From Orientallactaga sibirica (taxonomy: Eukaryota; Chordata; Mammalia; Rodentia; Dipodidae), in contig JAEOAD010000240.1 of assembly GCA_036365145.1 (NCBI GenBank), positions 496,001 to 560,000 on the forward strand: 64,000 nucleotides of DNA. The letters run 5' to 3'. The position numbers and the translations under genes are program-made. Positions within the stretch are counted from its first letter, which is position 1; every line of letters begins with the position of its first letter. A model generated the notes under the pieces. The model was not told the DNA's origin and did no database searches. It saw only the letters and a list, made by a program, of their open reading frames with translations. This document shows positions 1 through 13,571 of this stretch, piece by piece.

Positions 1-1717
<1,717 letters not shown>

Positions 1718-3027
1718 TGACAACTAAATTGTAGGATATAAAATCAACACACACAAAAACATCAGTATCCCATATATATGTATCTCAATGATAAACATAC
1801 CAAGAAAAAAATACAGGAAACCTTCCCATTTATAAATAGCTGCTATTGTAAATGGGAATATTTCCTGGATTTCTTGCTGGGTATGGTGGCTTGTATCTTT
1901 AATCCCAGAACTCAGGAGGCAGGGGTAAGAGGTCTGCCATGAGTTCAAGACTATCATGAGGCTACATAGTAAATTCCAGGTAAGCCTGGACTAGAGTGAG
2001 ACCCTACCTCAATAAATGAAAATAAAATAAAATAAAATACCTTAGAATATCCCTAACCAATGAAATAGAAGATTTCCACAATGAAAACATTAAAAACTCA
2101 GTAGCAGAAGCCAGTAAGCTAGAAAGGGGATATAAAGGGAATTGAAAGGGAGTGTGTGTGTGGGGGGGGGGACTTAATAGGATGGTATTGTATATATGAA
2201 AGTAGAAGAACAGATTAATGGGGTAGAAAGACTTAAGTGAAATCAGGGGAAGAGATTGAGTAAAGGAAAGTTGGGGAGAACTAATCAAAATGAATAACTC
2301 ACATGGAAACCTACTTTTTTGGAAAACGGAACAACCAGAAGCCATAGATTGTTATTGGAAAATTTTTAGTACCAGGGATGGGATACTTTCCAGTGAGTTG
2401 TTGGTCAGGCATGTCCCTGATGTCCCCAAAACATCACAAGCTATTGCCAAAGCTCTTGGTTTCCCACCAGGAATACATGGTAAGGCCCTGTTGCTGAAGA
2501 CTCACATACTTGGGCTGCAAGGTCAATAAGAAATCCTGCTGGAGCTGAAGTAAAAACCTCCTTTGTGTAGACCAGCTGACAAAGCTGGAGAAAGCTATGT
2601 TGCATGCAGTTAAATGGGAAAGAGAAATCAACAGTGGACACTGCAAGCCTTAAATTTGACTAGCCAGGCCAAATGAGCCAACTGGTGTGATAGTGGCATG
2701 TCTGTTATAGGGAAAACCAACTGCTCTCTAATTGGAATGGGGCCCACTCTATGGGAGGGAATACATTCCTGATACTGAAAACCTACAACAGGGGTAATCA
2801 TGAACCCTAGGTGGTATAACATCTGCTGGTGTCTGGCTAAATGAAAATACTATGCTCACCAACTTCCTGGTAAGAACTTCTCTTAATGTTCATACACATA
2901 TATTAATGCTACTCTCACTTTTGGTTAGAGAAGCTTCTCTTTTCAGATGGCAGTGACATTGGAATGACTCAGAAGACACCATGGTGCTGAGAGAAGTGAC
3001 AGAGGAGTGCTCAGCCCTGAAACATCT
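1718..3027 (+). mobile_element. L1 fragment: ORF2 piece joined to a type-B 3' UTR, with an inserted B1
   Basis: 1718-2090 resembles the part of L1 ORF2 just after the reverse transcriptase core (compare 55857-56060). It is broken by a B1 at 1875-2038. From about 2090 the text is L1 3' UTR and can be followed against 62865-63800: the G-rich run near 2160, 'gattgagtaaa' near 2254, and the later 'cttctcttttcagatgg' block near 2935. The C-terminal part of ORF2 between these pieces is missing, so the copy carries an internal deletion. It ends near 3027, where a second L1 fragment begins. No usable coding potential remains. Confidence 0.75.
1875..2038 (+). mobile_element. B1 SINE
   Basis: Starts 'gctgggtatggtggc', then 'taatcccagaactcaggaggc', ends 'gtgagaccctacctc' followed by an (AAAAT)n-like tail. 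This is the 7SL-derived B1 order. It is diverged, and I could not define a clean TSD. Confidence 0.88.
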
Positions 3028-3987
3028 CAACAGAGAGTTCTCAAAGGAATAAATACAAATGGCCAATAAACATCTGAAAAGATGGTAAAAATCTTCAGCA
3101 ATCAGGAAAGTGTAAATGAAAACTGGTTTGAGATCCCGTCCTATTCTGGTCACAATGACTATCATAAAAAATCAAATGGTAACAAATGCTGGTGAAGGTG
3201 TGGGGAAAGAGGACCCCCTCATCCACTGTTCATGGGGGTGAAAACTTGTACAGCCACTATGGAAATCAGTTTGGAGGTTCCTCAAACTTCTAAAAATATA
3301 ACTACCATTTGGACCAACTAAACCCCTTTAGGACATAACCTTAAATACTACATTTTACTATGGAGATACTTGCTCAGCCATGTTTGTTGTTCACATTAGC
3401 TAAGTAATGGAATCAACTCAAATGCCCATCAATGAATGAATGGATATTGAAGATGTGGTACATATAAACAATGGAGTTATCTTCAATTGTAAAGAAAAAT
3501 AAAATTAAGAAATTTGCTTTAAAATGGATGGGTCTTGAAAACATTATATTAAGTGAGGTAATCTAAGCTCAGAAAGACAAATGTTTGAATATTCTCACTG
3601 TCATATGTGAATCCTAACATGGAATGGTTTGCTTTTCTTACATGTTGTAGTAAGCATCAGTAATACTTATTAGGAAGCTAGAATAAGGCTTAAAGAAAGG
3701 AAAGTTAGAGAGAGATCAGAAGAGGAAATAGTAGACAGGCAAATGGAGGGACAGAATATAGGAGGTAGAAGGATTTGGGGCTAATTGAGGGAAGGAAGAG
3801 GGGAGATATACAAAACTAAACATAATAGTAATGTATATTTTAGAAACCTACCTCTTTTTTAGCTAATTAAAAGATATAATTCTCCTTAAGAGAGAGAGAG
3901 AGATTGAGAGAGTAAGAGAGAAAGAGAGACAGAAAAGAAAAAGAAGAAAGAAAGGAAAAATAAAATAAAAGAAAAGAAAAGAAAGGA

Positions 3988-4041
<54 letters not shown>

Positions 4042-5010
4042 AAGAGAGAGAAAGATTGAGTAGAAGTATCCTACTGGGGTGGAAAAAGCTTTACCCTCAA
4101 ACCAGGGACAGATGCTGGTAAATCCCAGTGCCAGAATTGGGTTACCCTGCACAGTGAGCTATTGGTCAGGGAAGCTCATGTAGCCCCCATTTCCAAAGCA
4201 CTTGGTTACCTACAAAATGATAACTCTATATGGTAAGACTCTATTGCTGAAAACCCCTCAGTCTGGGTTTGTAGGACATTGACAGTTCAAGCTAGAATTG
4301 AGGTGGAAGCCACTTCTCTGGTGACTAGCTCTTCGAGCTTTGGAACATGATAAGTGAACTGCTGGAGATAAAAAGGCACCAGTACTGTGAACAAGCAGTG
4401 GATCCTGAAAACTACAAAATCAAACAGCTAGGCAAAACGTACCTACTGGTACAACAGTGGCACGCAGGTTACAGTGAAATCACTGCTCTCTCATTGGATA
4501 TGAAGCCCACTAAATGGGAGGGAATTCATTCTGAATACTAAGAGTCAGATGCCTATAGCTTAGAAGATCATAGCCCTTAAAGGGAAGCTTCAACTGTTCT
4601 TTGGCTAATAGTCAAAAAAGTCAAAAAGTCATCTAAATATCTACACTTATCCCCTTTAATAAAATTTGCTTTTTATAAATGGCAGTGACTATCAGGGAGA
4701 TCCAAGACCCATCAGAATAAGAAAATAAAGCCAAGTGCTTAGCAGGAGATGAGTCATCTCTATCACATCTTTCAGGGCCCAGGAAATATGACAGTTGAAA
4801 TAACAGATTAAATATGAATGCTGCTCTTACAGCTAGCCTGAGAACCTCCTCCAGAAAGATGGTGGTAGATAGAGAGTCAAAACTCATCAAAGCAGAAAAT
4901 GAGAGGCTGCTGAGAGCTTAACAGTAAAGAAGACTTATAACACACCCTGCAGGACTCGGGGAGAATTGGGGGAAATAGGACTGAAAGAATATAAGAGGCA
5001 CAGGGAAAGA
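3028..5010 (+). mobile_element. L1 fragment (type C): ORF2 C-terminus and 3' UTR
   Basis: Begins at the ORF2 text 'cagagagttctcaaagg' and continues through the conserved end of ORF2 ('ggtgtggggaaagaggaccc', 'cagccactatggaaatcag', 'tggtacatataaacaatgg'). From about 3600 it is 3' UTR of the kind also found at 31230-32250 ('ggtaaatcccagtgccag', 'ggcagtgactatcaggg'). A long GA-rich microsatellite at 3889-4058 has expanded inside the 3' UTR. Frames are full of stops. The left edge abuts another L1 without a visible TSD. Confidence 0.75.
3889..4058 (+). repeat. Purine microsatellite, (GA)n then (GAAA)n
   Basis: Almost pure A/G on the plus strand: GA steps, then roughly 15 clean GAAA/AAAG units between 3984 and 4035. 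It creates a spurious Ser/Leu/Phe-rich ORF on the minus strand. Confidence 0.97.
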
Positions 5011-6311
5011 AGGTGTACTAAGAGCCATTGTTCCCCTTCCACAAGGACTGACTAAAGCATTTATAACCCCACCTCAAGAGGGCCTTTAGTGGAATGGGAG
5101 CAGAGGAGAGAATATATAAGAGTTGTACTCATATACTTGTCAACAACATTCAGCCCATTCTGAACACCACTTAACCACCTTACAGACTGATTTGTGAGCT
5201 AATGTACTTAAAGAGCTACAGTTTATCTCTTATTTTTGTCTTTTCACCCTACTCAATACCAATTCCATATGTACCAGTTCATTTTTCAATGAATTTGGCC
5301 AAGCATCCCTAAACTTATAATTTGGTGGGTTTAACACACTGCAGTTCATGGTAAGCAGTCATTGTCATACAGATAGTTAATGCCCTATAGCAACCATTAA
5401 CACAGTTTATGCCCCATAGCAATCATATCCACCATGATATCATAAGTTGTTCTTGACAGTTGTATAATTCTCCAGGGTAGATAGCATGGCCTTATTTTAG
5501 AATTCAGTGGGTTTCCTATTGATGTTTTCTATAAACTTCACATGAACCATCCTGGTTCATTTCATGCTACCATAGAGTGTTATAGACTAGGTAATCTGTA
5601 AATAACAGGCATACATTCTCAGTTTTGCAGCTGGGAAATGCAAGATCAGAAGATGAAGACCCAGATGCTCTGCTTCCAAAATCACACCCTGAACACTGCA
5701 TCGCCTACAGAGAAGGAATTTATGTCCCCAAATTGCAAAGAGCAGAAGAGAGAATTCATTCTTCCAAATCTTTATTTGCAGCAGCATTAATCTATTCATG
5801 GAGTCCGAGCTTTTATGATCTAAACACTTCCCATTAAGCTCCACTGGCCAACATTGTTACATTGGAGATTAAGTTTTCAACATATAAATTTTGGATGACA
5901 GCTGATAATCACAGCATTGATGCTTCTTATTAAATATGTATGTGCACAATTGAGTCTGCAACAGTGTATAGTCAAAAGCCTTTTATAATAAACCCTGACC
6001 TGCTGAAAGTCCTTTCCCATTCTAGGCCTTGTACAAATTTGACAATTTTACAAGTTACTAATATGTAGTTCACAGCTATATTCTCAGTTATGGGATGTGT
6101 CACACCTAACAACAAAGAAGCATTCAAGATATTTCCTTTCCTTCTTCGGATACAGAAAATGTAATACTTAGTTCACCTTAAGAAGCATGCTCCTGAATGT
6201 CCCAGACTATGGACTCTTAAAAAGTTTATTAATATATGTCCCTAAGTCTTAATAATGTTTATTGATACCCATGGATCACCAAATACATCTGTCTCGCAGA
6301 GTTCTTTAAAT
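5011..6311. other. No recognisable gene or repeat
   Basis: Mixed AT-rich sequence with only short ORFs (the longest pair overlap at 5587-5844 on opposite strands, a shadow pattern). I see no protein motif, splice-supported exon or TSD. Confidence 0.5.
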
Positions 6312-6325
6312 AGTTCACAACACCA

Positions 6326-6487
6326 CCAGGCATGGTGGCACACGCCTTTAATCCCAGCACTTGGGAGGCAGAGGTAGGAGGGTCTCCAAGAGTTTGAGGC
6401 CACCCTGAGACTACATAGTGAATTTCAGGTCAGACTGGACTAGAGCAAGACCCTACCTTGAAAAACAAAAACAAACAAACAAAAAAA
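6326..6487 (+). mobile_element. B1 SINE with TSD
   Basis: Well-preserved B1: 'ccaggcatggtggcacacgcc', 'taatcccagcacttgggagg', and an A-rich (AAAC)n tail. AGTTCACA occurs at 6312 before the element and at 6488 after the tail, a credible target-site duplication. Confidence 0.95.
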
Positions 6488-6631
6488 AGTTCACACCATG
6501 TGCCTTCCTTATTACCGGTAAAGCGTACTCTCCTTATTACCAGTCAGGCCTACTACATGTAGCACCAAGACCACTAGAGAAATACATTCTTACAATGCTG
6601 TTTCTCTAGAACCACTCCTGGTATCATAGTC

Positions 6632-7210
6632 TGTATTATTCAGGGTTCTCTGGAGGAACAGAACTGATAGAATGAATTGTATTAAAAGGGAATGTATTGG
6701 ATTAGCTTACAGTGGTCCAATAGCAGTTGTGGGCTCAAGAGTCAAGGGAACCAGTAACTGCTCAGTCCACTTGGCTAGATGCCTCAGCAGTCCCAACCTG
6801 GCACCAAAGGCCTGTAGGCTTACAGGAGAGCCACTAGTCTTTAGTTCATGCTGGTCTTCAGTGCACACTGGTCTTCAAGTCCATACTAGAACGCATCAAG
6901 CAGCTCTGGCAGCCAGGTAGAAGGAAGGGAATTATTTTTTCCCACAGCTTCCTTATATAAAGTTCCCCTCCAAGAGGGGCTACCCACTCTGGAAGAAGGG
7001 CTCATCCTGGAGGAAGGACTTCCTCCTTCAGTTAATCCTTCCTGGAAGCAACCTCAGAGACCCAACCAAAAGGAATGTCTGTGAATTACTAAACCAATAA
7101 GTTGATGACAACTTCACCATCACACCATGTCCTAGGGTGCATGTTTCTAATTAAACCCTTCATTATACTTGCCACTGGTCAGTGGGATGACCTAAATTAA
7201 CCCGATAACA
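6632..7210 (-). mobile_element. ERVL-type (MLT2-like) solo LTR
   Basis: About 580 bp with TGT...ACA ends. On the plus strand it opens TGTATTATTCAGGGTTCTCT and ends 'taacccgataaca', which I recognise as the reverse of an ERVL/MLT2-like LTR. 'tatataa' near 6953 may be the remnant TATA region read on the minus strand. No internal region follows, so it is a solo LTR. ATAGT flanks both sides only if the ends are shifted by a few bases, so the TSD is uncertain. An ORF at 6672-6920 is incidental. Confidence 0.65.
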
Positions 7211-7892
7211 CCAATAGTATAAATCAATGTGATATTGTGTGGCATTTTTAGAAAGTCCATGGTTATAACAGAGAATTGAGAGTTAACAAAGTGCTGTGGC
7301 TAGACCATTCATTTATACTGTTGCCCTTCCTTAACCTAAAATTGAAAAGGTTCACACTCACCAAACCAATGACCATTCCACGTTCCTGATATTGCTTGCA
7401 AGCAAGCACCTGTAATCACTGATCCAACTTGAGGCTATTTATCTGCTCTACAAAGACCTAAATGCAATCAAGACCACTAATGATGAAATTTCAAATAGTT
7501 CTGTGCTGTTGTTGTATAAATTGAGCACTACCATTTGATGGCTTCCCAGATGTCTTAGAAACAATCATGTTTCATTAATCATCTTTATTGTTCTCTGCCA
7601 GTCAGTCCCCCTAGCTGTTAGTCTCAGCTGATAAATATAACTATACCCTTCTTCTTCCCATTGGAAGGGTTTTAGTGGGAAAGGTAGGAGGAAGAGTGTG
7701 TAAATGGGTGAGGAAATCAAAACGTGTTGTATATATGTATGAACGTGTCAAAATTAAAAGAGTTAAAAAATAAAAATAAAGTGCTCATGAGAATTCCCAA
7801 CGAAGTAAAAGAACACAACCAGAAAAAAATAAAACAGTTGTACCACCTTGTTTCTGGTGGTACCACCTGGCCTTTGATTATTTTTATATTTC
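7211..7892. other. No recognisable feature
   Basis: Sequence between two old LTRs; short ORFs only and no motifs seen. Confidence 0.45.
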
Positions 7893-8251
7893 TGTTAGTT
7901 ACTTTTCTGACAAAAAGAATTTAGGGGAGGAGGTATTTGTTTTGGCTCACTATTTCAGAGGCTTCAATACAAGCCACTATGATGGGGAGGCATGGAAGCT
8001 GAAGAGACTCCCTCTGTAATGGCAGGAGTACACAGTAGCAGGTATTCCTACATTGTTATGTCAGAAAGCAGCGAAAGCTACAATGGAACCAGGGCTGGGC
8101 TATAGCTTCCAAGGTACCCCCTGTAACCCATTCCACTAGCTAAGCCCCATATCCCACTGGTTCCATAACTTTCTAAAATAGTACCACCAACTGGGGCCCA
8201 CATGTTCAAAACATGAGCCTGTAATAAATATTGCAGATTCAAACCATAACA
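7893..8251 (-). mobile_element. MaLR (MLT1/ORR1-like) solo LTR
   Basis: On the minus strand it starts 'tgttatggtttgaatctgc' and runs through 'ttcagcttccatgcctcccc' and 'gagccaaaacaaatacctcc' to 'aaaagtaactaaca', the standard layout of a mammalian MaLR LTR including a degenerate poly(A) signal region. It is about 360 bp, with TGT/ACA ends and no internal region. The TSD is too decayed to call. Confidence 0.7.
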
Positions 8252-8953
8252 GTATCCTGTCATCTCCATTTCTGTCCGTAGATATAGTCCTAACAGGAGG
8301 TCTTTGTTACAACTGCATCAGTTTTCATGTTTTCCTTCCTTGTAGTCCTGCTTTCCTCACTGCCCTAAAGACATTATTGGAAAGATCACACTCCAGTAAT
8401 ATCTGGAATTCAAATCTCTGCCTGGGAGTCTTCTTACTAGTAACTGAGAAAGCAGATTTTGAAGCTAAATTGTCTTTTGAGTAGCAAAGATGACTCCGTT
8501 CAGCAAAGAAGAGGCTTGGAGAAGACTTCAACTATAGCTAAAAGATACAAATGTTCCCACAGGCTAGGCAAGTGAATGTTTTAGTCCTAGAGGAAGGAAT
8601 CCAGGCAATATACCAATATAGTGTGTGTGTGTGTTCAGAATAGGCTTTAGTCATATTAGCTATTATTGTTCTATGTTCAATATATTCTTGACTTTCTCAA
8701 AGTTCTAATACAACTTAAAAATATTCTTCTTGCTATTCCTTAAGTTAAGTGTCATTTAAAGTCAGTGATTTTAATGACACGTGTGATTGTGAGGTAGGAA
8801 GTTGTATTGATGGTTTCCTCAAAACCAGGCTTCTTGGTTTAGTGGAAGTATTTAGCCAGAATGTAGTGGTGATGTTACTTGGCTGACTTCTCTGTACAGT
8901 GCTGTAGAAAGAGTGTACATGTGGGTTAGTCTGCATACCTTCATGCTAAATGT
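8252..8953. other. No recognisable feature
   Basis: AT-rich intergenic sequence with a short (GT)n near 8620; nothing coding is recognised. Confidence 0.45.
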
Positions 8954-9100
8954 AAATACAAGTATGGATTTACTCAAAGAGCACTAACATTATAATATTA
9001 CATATATTATATGATATATATAATATATAAAACATAGATTTTAATATAATATATTATAGTATAGCATTAGTGCTCTTTGAGTAAATCCATACTGGTATTT
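8954..9100. repeat. Near-perfect AT-rich palindrome (34-bp arms)
   Basis: The left arm 8954-8987 and right arm 9067-9100 are reverse complements with one mismatch over 34 bp. The 79-bp spacer is almost pure A/T and is itself partly self-complementary (TATATAATATAT-type runs). A single strand could fold into one long hairpin. I recognise no transposon family. Confidence 0.92.
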
Positions 9101-9239
9101 ATACACACACACAAACTAAATTTTACCAAAGTGTTCAAATGTTCAAATTCTTTAAAGAAAAGTTTTCTAATTTTAGCCTGGGGGAAAGGGCAAATGGTTT
9201 TGCTGATAACCAATGTATATGTATAGGAGAGTCACAGAT

Positions 9240-9512
9240 TTTTTTTTATTATTATTTTATTTATTTTTGGAAAGAGAGACAGACAGAAAGAGAGAGAGAG
9301 AGAGGGAGGGAGGGAGACAGAGATGGGTGCGCCAGCAGTCTTTCAGCTGCTGTGAACGAAATCCAGATGTGTGCGACCCCTTGTGGTCAAGTGCGGCATT
9401 GCGCCCTTGCATCAATTTGCATCTGGCTAAATGTGGGATCTGGAGATTGGAACCGGGTTCTTAGGCTTAGCAGGCAGGCGCCTTAACCTCTAAGCCATCT
9501 CTCCAGCCCCCA
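9240..9512 (-). mobile_element. DIP SINE, long subfamily, with 12-bp TSD
   Basis: Reverse-oriented: T-rich and GA-rich tail at the left, then '...gaaatccagatgtgtgcg...' and the head 'aagccatctctccagcccc' at the right. AGAGTCACAGAT is repeated at 9228-9239 and 9513-9524. The middle contains the extra block ('gcggcattgcgcccttgc' in reverse) that marks the longer DIP variant also seen at 35896 and 43604. Confidence 0.95.
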
Positions 9513-9524
9513 AGAGTCACAGAT

Positions 9525-10071
9525 ATTTTTTAAAATTTTGATACTTACTGCTGAAGTGTCCTACATAAAGATTTTGTAAAATGTTCCCACCATTTCATCA
9601 CATTCTAGGAAGTACTAAATATTATTAATTTTAAAATGTTTGTCAATCTTACAAATAAAAATATTATATTATTTTAATTTACATAAAAATTTTATGTATT
9701 TCATATTTATTTTATATATTTCATTGCATATGTTTATTTTTATGCATATATTTCACATGTTGACTTTTATATTTCACTGTAAATTTAGTATGCATTACAC
9801 ATATGAAATGATAAATGCTAATAGGTCCATTATTATATACATTTGGGAAATCATAAACCTATGTGAAGATAAGGGAAAGAAGACAAGCTCTGAAATTTAT
9901 CTTCTGTTCTGCTTTTGTTCTTCACCTTCACACTTCAGAGCGGTTAGTGCTAAAAATAAAAATAACTAAAGTATTACTGCTTTTGTTAACTAGCATTTAA
10001 CTTGCTTTTCTTGTTCAGGAGAGGGGAAACAAATCTTGTTCTCAACTTGAACTCTTAAGAAAAATGTAAGT
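9525..10071. other. AT-rich stretch with no recognised feature
   Basis: Very AT-rich. A 109-codon ORF at 9640-9969 is Phe/Ile/Met-rich and has no recognisable domain; I treat it as chance. Confidence 0.45.
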
Positions 10072-10088
10072 AAAAAATCTGATCATTA

Positions 10089-10195
10089 GTGCTCACTTCA
10101 GCAGCACATAAGCTAAAATTGGAATGATACAGAGAAGATTAGCATGACCCCTACACAAGGATGACGTGCAAATTCATGAAGCATTCCATATTTTT
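10089..10195 (+). pseudogene. RNU6: U6 snRNA pseudogene, complete length, 5' part of a U6/L1 chimera
   Basis: 107 nt align end to end with U6 small nuclear RNA: start GTGCTCACTTCAGCAGCACA, the ACAGAGA box at 10129-10135, the AGC triad at 10141-10143, and the terminal ATATTTTT. U6 pairs with U4 and U2 in the spliceosome. Most changes look like CpG or C-to-T decay (for example 'ctcacttcag' for the usual CpG-containing text, and 'gaatgat' for 'gaacgat'). I saw no proximal sequence element upstream, and the U6 text passes directly into L1 sequence at 10196. The pair share one TSD, so this is a retrotransposed copy and not a gene. Confidence 0.95.
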
Positions 10196-13100
10196 ATACT
10201 TCAGGGACTACTCCACACAGAAGAGTCAAACAACCAATCTCAAGAGCCAACAAGAAGAACACAATAACCAAAAATAGGCCAGGCTCAAAAAAGTACAGAA
10301 CACAAGGAAGCACCCATAAAGCACCTCATCATGGTGGGTATTTGAACCTCAAGTAATAACCTCAAATATTAATGGTCTTAACTCACCCATCAAAACACAA
10401 GTTATCAGGGTAGATCATCAGAAGATAGAAAGACCTCCCATGATCCTGGATAGGTAGAATTAATATTATGAAAATGGCAATTCTACCAAAAGCATTACAT
10501 AGATTTATTGCTATACCAATAAAAATATCAGCATTATTCTTCACAGAGATTGAAAAAATGATATCACAATTCATATGGAATGGCAGCAGGCCTCAGATTT
10601 CCAAACATATCCTCAGCAGAAGAAACACCCCTGTAGGTATCACCATTCCTGATCTAAAGCTATATTACAAAGCCATACTAACACAGTACTGGCATAAGAA
10701 CAGAAACATAGACCAATGGAACAGAACTGAAGACTCAGATTTCAGGTCAAGTAACTATAGCTGTTTGATCTTTGACAAAGATGCCAATAATGTAGAATGG
10801 TGCAAAACAGAATATTCAATAAATGGTGTTGGACAAATTGGATAACCATATGTGGAAAAATGAAAGTAGACCTACTCATCTCTCCACACACAAAAATCAA
10901 GTTGAAATGGATTAAAGATCTCAATATAAGACCTGAAACTCTTGTCCTACTGGAAGAATAAATAGGAGGCTCTTTCTATGACATAGGAATGGGGGAAGAC
11001 TTCCTGAACAAAACCCCAGAAGCCCAGGAAATTAAACAATCCCTCAAACAGTGGGATCTCATGAAGCTAAAAAGCTTTTTCACAGACAAAAGCACCATAA
11101 ACAGAGCCAATAGATTACCACTGAATGGGAGAAAATCTTCACCAGTAATACCACTGACAGAAGCCTAATATCTAGAATCTATAAAAACAACAACAACAAC
11201 AAAAAAATCAAACAACCCACTCCAAAATGGGGCAGAGAACTGAAGAGGGAGTTATCAGAAGAAGAATTACAAATGGCTAACATACACTTGGGAAAATGTT
11301 CAGCATCCCTTACCATTAGGGAAATGCAAATTAAAACAACCACGTGATTCCAACTTACTCCAGTAAGGATGGCAATCATTAATAAATCTACAACATATGT
11401 GACAAGGATGTGGAGAAAGAGGAACCCTCATCCACTGTTGGTGGGAATGTAAATTTGTACAACCACTATGGAAATCAATTTGGAGATTCCTGAAAATGAT
11501 GAACATAGAGCTATCAACAGCCCCAGTTATTCTCTTTCTGGGCATTTATCCTAAATACAGTATCATCAACACAGAGACATTTGCTCAACCATGTTTATAG
11601 CTGCTCAATTCATTATAGCTAAGAACTGGAACCAACCCAGATGCCCATCATTGGATAAATGGATACAATGCTGTGGTACATTTACAGAATGGACTTTTAC
11701 TCAGCTGTAAGAAAAAACAATATAATGATATTTGTAGAAAAATGGACAGTCTTGGACCAGATCATACTCAGTGAACTCACACAATAACAGAAAGACAAAT
11801 GCCACATGGCGTTGCTTATCTGCTGTTCCTATTCTGGGCCTGATCAAAGTTGCTGTCATACCTGATAGGCAACTCAAAGCCCAGGCAATAGGGATGGAAG
11901 GGTTTAGGGGGAGAAGAAGGGAAGGGGAGAAGGGAAAACAAACACAAAATTAAATCCAAAATGAGCTGATACCATAGAAACCTTTATCCTTGGAGGTAGC
12001 CTACAAGATATAACCCTCAAAAGGAATAGTGGGGAGCATCTGAAAAGCAGGGCTGTGGTGATGATGGGAATGAAGCCTAAGCTTAAAAGAAACTTTTTTG
12101 TTTCTGACCTGTAACTCCCAGTACCAGAGATTGGTTGCTACTCACATTGAGCTATTTATAGGAGAGACCTAGGAGGTCCCCAAATCAAAACAGCTTTCTG
12201 TCAAACACTTGATTACCTGCCTGAGGCAAAAGTTAAAACCCTATTGCTGAAGACACCCTATGCTGCTGACACAGAACACAGAGAATCCTGGATGGAATTC
12301 AGAAGAAGCCAGTCCCCAGACAGTTAGCCTTTCTAGTGCTGGAAAGTGCTATAGGAGCTACTGGGGGGAAATGGCCAACAATGATCTGAGCAAGAAGAGG
12401 TCTAAGTTACTCAGAAGCAAACATCCTGACATGATGTAAACACCAGTGCAATAATGGCACACAGCCTCAGTGGGTAAGCAATAGCTTTCTGATTGGCTAA
12501 GAGATCTTGTCAGAACCAGAACAGAATTCTATGGAGACAAAGATTATGTTCTCCAGTGTCAAGCTCTCATTAGTCAAGAGGGGTTACATACATCAAATTC
12601 TCCCTCAATAATGCTTATCCCATTTAAATTATGCTGACTTCACTCTCCTTTGGAGAATCTGTTCTTCTTTTTCAGAAGGTAGTGAGACTGGAAGAGATAA
12701 ACTACCCCTTGCACTTCAGCCAAGCCATCACAGAATCTGCAGAGGAATGGGGAGATGAGCAAGAGTGCAGCTTCCATGCTAGTCCTGATAACCAGCACTA
12801 GGGTGTAAAAGACAGACTCTGAGGATACTCAACACTTACCAAAGTAGAGGTCCAGAGGCTCCTAAGAGTTCATCCCAGAAGTAGACTTAAAACTCACTCA
12901 CCGGGCTGGAGAGATGGCTTAGTGGTTAAGGCACATGCCTGCAAAACCTAAGGACCCCTGTTCCATTCTCCAGGTCCCATGTAAGCCAGATGCACAAGGG
13001 GGCGCAAGTGTCTGGAGTTCATTTGCAGTGGCTAGAGACCCTGCAGCATCCATTCTCACTCTCCCTCTCTCTCTTTCCCTCTATCTCTAATAAATAAGTA

Positions 13101-13426
13101 AAAATTTAAAAAAAAAAACCTTTAAAAAAAAACTCACCCACCATGGCTCAGGGAATTTTGTGGAAGAGGGGGCACAAAGATTGTAAGAGCCACTGGTTGA
13201 GACATCACACCCAGAGGCATTCCCCCCACCCCCGGCAAAAAAAAAAAAAAAAAAAAAAAAAAAACTGACCACTGCTCTCACAACTCACAACACATAAACT
13301 ATAACACAATTGGAAATACCTGCAACCCCACAGAGGAGCATCTCCAATGGAACTGGGGGCAGGGACAAGGGAAAAGACATATGATGTATCTGTACAAAAC
13401 ATGTTGTTATTAATAATAATAAACAT
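10196..13426 (+). mobile_element. L1 (type A), internally deleted, 3' part of the U6/L1 chimera
   Basis: 10196-10400 matches the end of ORF1, the inter-ORF region and the first codons of ORF2 (compare 53408-53640). The text then jumps near 10410 to the end of the RT region (compare 56105), losing about 2.4 kb that includes nearly all of the endonuclease and reverse transcriptase. The C-terminal ORF2 region follows, with an open stretch at 10468-10845 containing [18 protein letters not shown] 3' UTR of about 1.6 kb runs to 13426 and includes an inserted DIP (12903-13128) and an A-run (about 13237-13264). AAAAAATCTGATCA is present at 10072-10085, just before the U6, and at 13427-13440, just after this L1. 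Confidence 0.9.
12903..13128 (+). mobile_element. DIP SINE with TSD
   Basis: Full DIP: head GGGCTGGAGAGATGGCTTAG, middle 'aagccagatgcacaaggggg', CT-rich tract, then an AATAAA-rich tail. The TSD AAAACTCACTCACC at 12889-12902 recurs with one change at 13129-13142. It lies within the L1 3' UTR. Confidence 0.97.
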
Positions 13427-13571
13427 AAAAAATCTGATCAATGGAGTGAGATACATTTTTTGGAGTAACCAAACACATTTCTTCTACTGGATTGGGCAGT
13501 AATAACAGATGTCTGGTTTCTGCTCTTTAAGTCTACTTAGGTTTTTAAACCCTCAGCAGGGGGCATCTCCA

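Noticed and set aside
3889..4152. 88-codon Ser/Leu/Phe repeat protein
   Set aside because: Pure translation of a GA microsatellite.
10089..10195. Functional U6 gene
   Set aside because: No upstream proximal sequence element or TATA was seen, CpG-type decay is present, and the copy shares a TSD with L1 sequence.
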